Shown: positions 57,801 to 64,000 of the stretch, one piece after another
Position numbering within the stretch: the first letter of the stretch is position 1
Layout: the number at the start of each line of letters is the position of its first letter
Assembly (NCBI GenBank): GCA_008638375.1
Contig: CM018036.1
Span: forward strand, 10,634,328-10,698,327
Origin: Nyssa sinensis
Taxonomy: Eukaryota; Streptophyta; Magnoliopsida; Cornales; Nyssaceae
Length of the DNA: 64,000 nucleotides
Direction of reading: 5' to 3'
The notes under the pieces: generated by a model
Told to the model about the DNA's origin: nothing
Seen by the model: only the letters and a program-made list of their open reading frames with translations
The model's database searches: none
Made by a program: the position numbers and the translations under genes

Positions 57801-59066
57801 TGGTGTTACAACCAAAGGCGGAGCCACTCAGTGGGCTTGGCCGGGCTCTAGCCCCTCCTCAAATTTTATAAAAATAATTTTATACATGTAAAATTTTGGT
57901 ATTTTTAAAATTAGTCAATTTCAAAATTTAGACTTAAACCAATCTTTATCTATTATTTCTCTCATTTCTCACCCAAAATTATAGCCCACCTCTCAAAATT
58001 TTTCCTAAAAGTATTTCCTCTAGTAGCCCCAGCCTAGTTTTTTTTGCTGGTTCCGCCCTTTTTTTTTGGTTGAAAGAAGCGGTGGATATTACAATCAACT
58101 AAACTGAACTCCACATAATTACAAATCACCAACCAACTAAACTACTAAACCCAGGAGCCTCTCAAATATGATCCGTGGACCAATAAATCAGCCCAGTCCA
58201 CGATTGAGTAGAAATAATATTCACAATTCCTCTAATGAAGGGAGTGGGACTTGAACCCACAACCTCTCCCTAATGAAGAGGCTATGGTGGCCAACTGAGC
58301 TAGCCCCAGTTGGTTACAACAAAACAATATAAAATCAAACAAAGCAAAAAATGATGCCATTTCCATGTATATGACAAAACGACAAATAAAGAGGTCAAAA
58401 CAATGCCATTTATCCTGATTGCGCATATCACATGTATTGTAAGTTATGCATTGCATACGATATGATACAAAAAATACAAATACAAGATACATATCATTTT
58501 GATAGAGATAAGGTACTAACAACCATGATCACGAATGTGATACTATTATATATATTATGATAGAGATGGAGGATTTAGAAATTGGACAAAATAAGCATAA
58601 TTAAAATTGCCATTCATTCAGTAAATATATAAACCATATATATCCATATCTAAATATATTAACCTCTAAAATAAAATGACAAGAGTATCAAGTAATTAAA
58701 TTGATCAGTGAATGAACTGCACGCGATGAATATAATCAATGCCGAGAAACAATACACTTGAGTTCTAATTCTATTATGAAGGCATCATTTCGGGAGAGAT
58801 TAGGCAACGATTGGGTCAGAAAATCCTACCAATACAAAACGCATTTACTGAATTTGTCTAATCCGTTTTGCTACAGATAAATAAGCAAGGACACAGAAAG
58901 AAGAAGCAATTAAGAAAAGCGATGGATTACCTGAAGAAGCAGAATGATAATTGTCAGATGAGTATCGAAGAGCCATTCGGAACACACAGTAAAAGATAAT
59001 CGCAGAGGTTAACCAGATTAAAGCCACTGTTTTTGAATGGCTCCACCAATTCCTAACCCTAGCCAT
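44398..59066 (-). CDS. 2H phosphoesterase-like membrane protein, ten exons
   Basis: Exons: 59066-58931, 50439-50273, 50185-50120, 48485-48445, 48378-48290, 48196-48083, 47325-47248, 46748-46683, 46097-46020 and 44505-44398 (TGA). All borders are GT-AG. Phases agree throughout except in exon 3, which has 66 nt where 65 are needed, so a one-base insertion near 50174 shifts the frame into a stop. Without it the protein is 313 aa. It starts [10 protein letters not shown], then a membrane anchor ([16 protein letters not shown], residues 15-30). Family segments follow: [69 protein letters not shown] and [19 protein letters not shown]. Two H-x-S motifs (HFS and HTS, about 85 residues apart) fit the two-histidine phosphoesterase fold. 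Plant relatives are annotated as RNA ligase/cyclic nucleotide phosphodiesterase family; the substrate is unknown. Confidence 0.88.
45956..45973. repeat. 18-base G homopolymer
   Basis: An A run, GGGTT and then 18 consecutive G, in the last intron of the 2H gene. The true length is unreliable in any assembly. Confidence 0.8.
51372..52519 (+). pseudogene. LINE ORF1, C-terminal remnant
   Basis: Two overlapping frames (51372-51635 and 51752-52519) are rich in glycine, arginine and serine, with recurring [19 protein letters not shown] and [12 protein letters not shown] phrases. The 5' DUF4283/zinc-knuckle part expected of plant L1 ORF1 is not seen. The last frame ends with the TGA at 52517-52519, about 190 bp before ORF2. 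Identification rests mainly on position. Confidence 0.55.
52707..56345 (+). pseudogene. LINE ORF2: endonuclease, reverse transcriptase, zinc-binding region
   Basis: The first frame (52707-53741) is a near-complete APE endonuclease: [30 protein letters not shown] and SRLDRFL...SDHHPIML. It then shifts frame several times: pre-RT ([13 protein letters not shown]) at 53750; RT blocks at 54200-54550 ([32 protein letters not shown]); [14 protein letters not shown] near 54625; and the catalytic [12 protein letters not shown] near 54776. Further blocks follow at 55146-55440 ([19 protein letters not shown]). The zinc-binding RVT region ([27 protein letters not shown]) ends at 56345. At least six frameshifts make it non-functional. 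Confidence 0.9.
56893..57545. other. GC-rich island, possible organelle-derived DNA
   Basis: Base composition jumps from AT-rich to roughly balanced or GC-rich across about 650 bp, with no repeat structure. Phrases such as TCCCTCCCCGGGGTCATCCC and GGGGCCGGAGGTACGG look unlike the surrounding nuclear DNA and recall plant mitochondrial spacer DNA. Both strands keep an open frame at 57122-57541. The minus frame ends [18 protein letters not shown]...SPAPPVSML, which I do not recognise. A transferred mitochondrial segment is my leading guess; a captured gene fragment is the alternative. Confidence 0.4.
57809..58066. mobile_element. Possible hAT-like MITE
   Basis: The ends CAAAGGCGGAGCCA and, in reverse, AAAGGGCGGAACCAG are imperfect inverted repeats. 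GCCGGGCTCTAGCCCC and GTAGCCCCAGCC lie just inside. The middle is AT-rich and non-coding. The exact right border is blurred by a T run shared with the neighbouring SINE. Confidence 0.45.
58058..58318 (-). mobile_element. SINE 3, tRNA-derived
   Basis: On the minus strand an A box GGGGCTAGCTCAGTTGG (58307-58291) and a B box GGTTCAAGTCCC (58257-58246) are spaced as in a tRNA promoter. A roughly 190-bp non-tRNA body follows and ends in an A run (58066-58058). No acceptor-stem partner closes a tRNA cloverleaf and no target duplication was found. It is in intron 1 of the 2H gene, in the same orientation as the gene. Confidence 0.68.
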
Positions 59067-59330
59067 CACCAAATTAGCGATTGAATAATCATGAGGTTAA
59101 CCCAGATCCAGACAAAATCTTGAGGGTGTGTGAGTTGAGAAGTTCCGACCCAAGTCTCCCGCTGACTTGATTTACACGATTTACGTTTGTTGGATCACTG
59201 TTCACACGCCACGTCAGCCAAACAGGTAAAATTATCCATTTTGTTACCAAGAACAAGGACCTTGGTCGTCTGGTAACTAGTGATTCGAGGACTGACGTCC
59301 GCCCTGCTGTATTCAATTAATTTTCTTAAA
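59067..59330 (-). promoter_or_regulatory. 2H gene 5' UTR and promoter side
   Basis: Coding-strand motif GCTGACGTGG (59218-59209) lies about 145 bp upstream of the ATG, and a second TGACGT core is near 59292. TGACGTGG is a bZIP site of the UPRE/C-box type. Function is inferred from the motif only. No TATA box was assigned. Confidence 0.4.
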
Positions 59331-61135
59331 CCCCCCTCTCAAGTTAAATAAGAAAATTACATTAAATTCTTACGAAATATTTAATAATTATAGAAATTTT
59401 TTTTCTATTTTTTAAAATTACAATAGCGAAAAAGTCAATGGACAGATATTAATGAATTATGTAAAACGACCTAATTAATCTTAATTGTTAATGATTTATT
59501 TTGCATCAAAAGTTAACATAAGCAAAACGACAAAAGTAACATTTTAATTAAATAAAATTTCTAAACCTATTTCACTCCTTCATCACCAACACATGAGAGA
59601 GGGAGAGAGAGAGAGAGAGTGCAAAAAGTGACAACGATTAGAAGAGGCGATCGGAAGACAGAAGAGTGATTGTTTTCAATTTCTTTACTAATAGTAATCA
59701 TATCAAATGGATGCCATTAGCTCTGTTTTGATTCTGGATACAATAACGTTATGTTGGAGGACTCAATTGAAGCAAATGAACTTCTCCATCCCATTCAATT
59801 GCTCAAGCCAACTCCAATGATCATGTTAAAGGTCAAATTGCAAGGTCGACATGGCACCTTTTAGATAGAGGGGAGGAATAAAATGGTGCTCCCCAAGGCT
59901 TAGGATGTAAGGTTTGCTAAAATTTAGATTCCTCAATCCCTACCCAAATCGGAACTTTGTGTGTGTGTGTGTGTGCCTATATATATTCTTCCCTATCTTA
60001 ATTTTGTAACAAGCTATGCAATAAATTTTGTTAAATGTCCAGAATTCTAATGAGATTTTATTTTATAGGTTGTTTCTTATATTTTAAATTGTTTACAATT
60101 TCCCAACAGTTATTTTTCGGAATAGAAGTGTTGAGAAATGGGTGGAGTTCAGTTTTTGGTTTGATTTGTTGATTATAGATTTCTTGAAGTTTGATTTCCG
60201 TGGATGCTTGGTTTTGTGCTATTCTGTTAAGCCATGATATGTTGTTTGTGGGTGGTGGAATTTGCTTTGGTGGATGGCTTTTGATGGTTGAGATTATGAA
60301 TGATTGTGATTTTTGTGATGGCAACGTCTTCTTGTGGTGATAAGGGTTTTTCACTGTTAGATTTTTAATTTTTTTTAAGGAAAATGGGAAGCTACTATTG
60401 GGGTATTTTATTTCTGTTTATGGTTTTTTTAGGGATGAATTTCTTAGAGCTCTATTATATTCCCATTGTTCTACTATAACCCATGGGACTTTGTTTTAAC
60501 AGATTATATATATATATATATATATATATAATAGATTATATACAAATAGAAGGATTTAAAGAGGTTTTTAGAGAGAGATATATATTTAAGGTAGATAAGG
60601 GATTAGAGAGATATATACAAATTTAACTATGGAAATTGATTTAATTTTAATTGTAAAGATATAAATTTAGAGAGAGACAAATTTAAGATATATTTTAGAG
60701 AGATTAATTTGGTGGCTTATTTTATAGAAATTATCCCACAACTTTAGAGAGACGTACAGTTGTACATACTTTGAGAGAGAGAGAAATTTGGTTTACATAT
60801 GACATGTAGAGGGGCATGTTTGTCCTTAAGTCAAAGGTATTAAAGTCTTTGTCTTTTTAATTAATATGGGCACAATCGTCCCTTCATAAAAGTGAAGGGT
60901 ATTATGGGAATATCAGAAAAAAAATGTTAGAAACCCTAATTTTGCTCCATTATTGTCACTGACAAAATATGTATGGAGGGGGAATCTGTATATTGTCGGT
61001 AAAATTGGAGGGAGCTCAGTGTAATTTCAGAAAATAAAAGGGAAGTCCCTGTAATTGTCAGATACCTTAGGGGAGGTCAGTGTAATTTTTCCTAAGTTAA
61101 ATTACACAACCTCTCACAACGTTTATCAATAGAGC
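59331..61135. other. Intergenic region with microsatellites, no gene
   Basis: GA repeats are at 59595-59620, a GT repeat at about 59947-59966 and an AT repeat at 60505-60531. The 97-codon minus-strand frame at 60058-60354 (SWLNRIAQNQ inside) resembles nothing I know, and no start or context supports it. The segment 60985-61100 ends in AGGTCAGTGTAATTTTTCC, like the right end of the long-TIR MITE family, but its left end was not found. Confidence 0.45.
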
Positions 61136-61308
61136 AATGCTACATTTCCCAAAATTGTTTCTTAAATTTCTATCCCAAATAATGTGGCATTGACATGACA
61201 CTAAATTACTGATAATATTAAAATCATTTAATTAATATGATTCTCACAAATCAGTGCCACGTCATTTGGAATACAAATTTAAGATACAAATTTGGGAAGC
61301 ATAGCATT
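61136..61308. mobile_element. MITE with about 55-bp terminal inverted repeats
   Basis: The left arm AATGCTACATTTCCCAAAAT...CCCAAATAATGTGGCATT pairs with the right arm, which in reverse reads AATGCTATGCTTCCCAAATT...TCCAAATGACGTGGCACT. The arms make up nearly two thirds of the element. No transposase. Confidence 0.7.
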
Positions 61309-63500
61309 TCCCTTATCAATATTAGACACATACTTTTGAATTTTCTAAAAATTTTATCAGTTTCTCTTATTAGAATCATCTCCTAACACTATTAATGAAT
61401 TAAATAAAATTATTTTAATATTTTATTTTTATGTTTCTCACTCGTAAAATTTTTTATTAATCGTACCCAAATTGGAAGCACCTTCAGAATAGAGACACAT
61501 GTCTAAAGTGTAAGACAACTAAGTAACCCATGAGCACATGACATACTCATATACCACAGGTCATAACATAAAGGTCGTCCGCTGAAGAAATGAGCATGGC
61601 CTAGTAACTAGGTTATACACATGAAGTGAGAGCTTAGCCCATACCAACAAGGGCAAGCATGACCAACCCTCTTACATGAGCCCGATATAGCCAAGTGGGG
61701 AACATAGTGAATCCAAACCGATCACAACCTAACCTAGTGGCTAAGTTAGAGACTACACACATTACGTGTAACATCTTCTAATAATCAAGTAAGGGATAAA
61801 TGCCTCATGCACCATCTGTGGAGAAGAATGTCAATAGGCTTTTATTTTCTACATATAACTCTCAGCTATAAAGTAGGAAAAAGATTCAAATCAATGGTAT
61901 GTTTGAACCCTACCTTTAGCAGTTTGATCCTTACTCTTTCAACTGATCACTGACTTGATCGTCAGAGAGTCCTTGATCGGCATCACTTCGATGCACAAGA
62001 ATTCTCACATGATTTCTCTTACAAGGGAAACAATTCATCTCAACCGTTGGTTAGACTTTTACTTCAACAATTTGGCGTTATTTGTAGGAAATGACTTTAA
62101 AAGTGGTTTCTATTTCAATCATTAGAATCTTTCCATTGATCAAGTCACACAATGGTCGTAATACTACAATTTGACATGAACACCAAGAATTAGGGTGAAA
62201 CATTAGCTCAAGAAATGATTCAATATGTTGAGGGACCATCTCATCAGGTGGATCCTTCCCGAAAAAGTGTAAAAGCGTCTAATACGGTCCAGATCCAAGT
62301 ACTAGTCGAGTAAGTCCTACCCTTATGTGAAGCATAAAAATGCTAGTTTAGAGGGACTTCAATGCACAAGGCTAGTCACGAGGGCGCTGGTTATCTCTCA
62401 TTCATGATGATGATGAAAGGTGATCAACATGGAACCAGGAAGAAGGATCACGACATCGACCAAATGGGAGTACGACTAGTGAGTTCAACTTGGATAGGTT
62501 GAATTAGGACCGTAAATAAAGAAGAACTTATCAAGAAGATGTTGTAAAATCCAAAGGAATGAAACAAGATGAGAGGGATAGATTCCAAGGTCACTTTACA
62601 TAAGCTTATGGTAGATCTTTCTTATTCACCAGTCTAACAAAAGTGAAGGAAAATCTCTTAGGGAAAAAAAGGCTATGAATGATAAAGTACAAATGTTGTT
62701 AGATGTTAAAATGACCAGAGAGTTCACAATCTAGATTGGCTAGCCAACAGGGTCTAGGTGAAAAAAAGAATGAGAAATGGAGAGTCTGTGTAGATTACAC
62801 AAACTTAAACAAGGCTTACCCTAAGGATAGTTCCTCAATCCCTAAAATTGACCAACTAGTAGACACCACAGCAAGACATGAACTGTTGAGCTTTACAGAT
62901 GCTTACTCAACATATAACCAAATCAGGTTGTACTTGCGAGACTAGGAGAAAATCGCCTTCATCATAAAGAAATGTTTGTTTTGTTGTTAGGTAATGCCTT
63001 TTTGTATTGAAAAATGTAAGCGCAACATATCAGAGATTGGTCAACAAGATGTTCAAAGATCAGTTAGGGAAGACCATAGTGGTGTATATTGATGACATGC
63101 TGATGAGGAGTACCTGTAGAGAGAACCGCATTCTTCATTTAGGAGAAATGTTTAAAATTATACGAACACACCACACGAAATTGAATCCTACTAAGTGAAC
63201 CTTTGGGGTCACTTAAGGAAAGTTCTTAGGCTATTTGGTGAATTAGAAGGGAATAGATGCAAACCCATCCCAAGTCAAGGACTTAATAGAAATGGAATCC
63301 TTTCAGTCTAAGAATGATGTTTAGAGTTTAACAAAAAGGGTGGGAACATTGAATCATTTTATTTCAAGGTCGATAGATTGATGCCTCACTCTTTTTAGGA
63401 TTCTTAGGAAAAATAAGAACTTTAAATGGACTAAAGATTGTGAGCAGTTGTTTCAAGAACTTAAAAGATACCTCAAATAAGCGAATCGAAATGCTTTCTA
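61309..63500 (+). mobile_element. Decayed Ty3/Gypsy retrotransposon fragment
   Basis: RT is recognisable at 62770-62945 (WRVCVDYTNLNKAYPKD, then PKIDQLVDTTARHELLSFTD) and 63005-63200 (SATYQRLVNKMFKDQLG; VVYIDDML). Connection-region pieces follow to about 63480 (FLGYLVN; NPSQVKDL; FKWTKDCEQLFQELK). Stops and frameshifts interrupt it throughout. Sequence from 61309 to about 62730 is probably its leader or gag-protease region, but no motif is clear enough to name. Confidence 0.75.
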
Positions 63501-63871
63501 AGACCATACTAGGTAAGTAGTGTTGGGTTCATAACTATAGCGAAAGCGATTTTAAAAATTATTTTGGATATTTTCTTTACATGAACTGTATAATCCTGAA
63601 AAGAAAGGTTAGGATGACCTTATTCTTGAATAATAGATTGTTGAAGAAGACTAGTTGAAAGAGATTGATCATATCTTCATTCTCTTATATACTCCTCTAT
63701 GTCTTTTTCTCTTTTCCCTCTATGTGTGTCGTACACTATAGAGAATAATGAGCTACTTTTTTATTCACTTATGTATGGAAAGAAATAATAATGACTTGTG
63801 TAAATGACTCTCCCCTCATATTATATATTTATAAAGGTTTAAAAAATTAGGAAAAGATGAGGGATATAGGG
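63501..63871. other. AT-rich stretch between Gypsy remnant and LTR-like start
   Basis: Non-coding. It could be the 3' leader of the Gypsy remnant. A TGTTGGGTTCATAACTATAG start at 63531 also has the form of an LTR end, but no partner is present. Confidence 0.35.
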
Positions 63872-64000
63872 TGTAGACACCCCATTTTGTGACCCTTGAT
63901 TGTACGAGGGCAATTTTGTAATTCATAAAGTGTATTTGTTAAATCTAAATGTTCTAGGGGCATTTTGGTCATGTAGTGGTGCATTTCAAGAAATCTCTTG
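63872..64000 (+). repeat. Possible LTR start of a Gypsy element, cut by window end
   Basis: TGTAGACACCCCATTTTGTG follows a purine-rich stretch (GATGAGGGATATAGGG). The TGTAGACACCCC opening is common in plant Gypsy LTRs. The rest is outside the window. Confidence 0.45.

Noticed and set aside
58230..58330. Possible tRNA gene on the minus strand
   Set aside because: A and B boxes are present, but no acceptor stem pairs and the sequence continues into an A-tailed body, so it is a SINE.
60058..60354. 97-codon minus-strand frame
   Set aside because: No family resemblance, no supporting context, biased lysine/proline/asparagine composition of AT-rich DNA; not called as a gene.
1..64000. A new multi-gene system or gene cluster
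   Set aside because: The four host genes belong to known, functionally unrelated plant families, and no other conserved coding unit is present; co-orientation alone is not evidence of a system.

Overview
The window looks like nuclear DNA of a dicot-type flowering plant. It is AT-rich, its host genes are split by GT-AG introns, and its mobile elements are typical of plants: Copia, Gypsy, TRIM, LINE, SINE, hAT and long-TIR MITEs. I cannot name the species from the sequence. I see no bacterial, phage, CRISPR or defence system. The novelty here is in transposon architecture and in small lesions in host genes, not in a new biochemical pathway.

Four host genes are supported, all on the minus strand. 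They were rebuilt by hand from exon homology and matching splice phases. (1) The 5' end of a PRAF-type PH/RCC1/FYVE gene has coding exons 3112-3201, 15890-15976 and 19423-19470; the rest lies off the left edge. (2) An HVA22 gene has five exons between 26328 and 31472 and encodes 173 aa. (3) A bHLH47/POPEYE-like transcription factor runs from about 34445 to 40250 and has reading-frame breaks. (4) A 2H-type phosphoesterase-like membrane protein has ten exons between 44398 and 59066; it would be 313 aa if a one-base insertion in exon 3 is discounted.

Most of the rest is mobile DNA, largely inside introns. The 12.7-kb PRAF intron holds a nest: a minus-strand Copia (A) was split by a plus-strand Copia (B, 4504-14327). 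B was in turn invaded by a 1.6-kb unclassified element in its 5' LTR, a young deleted Copia (C, 10208-12983) and a complete 301-bp TRIM (13368-13668). Target-site duplications can be read for B, C and the TRIM. The next PRAF intron carries another Copia remnant, and the first carries a LINE tail and a SINE side by side. HVA22 intron 3 holds a GC-rich hAT-like MITE and a 602-bp duplication. A bHLH intron holds a 1.2-kb hAT-type element with a 63-bp retroposed tail inside it. Intron 1 of the 2H gene (8.5 kb) holds a degenerate L1-type LINE, a GC-rich organelle-like island, a MITE and a SINE. The right end is a decayed Ty3/Gypsy fragment and a possible LTR start.

Regulatory signals are few. The clearest is the bHLH promoter: a 99-bp tandem duplication gives it two copies of an ABRE-like G-box plus a third G-box close by. 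Two of the four genes need single-base corrections to read through, so either local assembly indels or gene decay must be considered.
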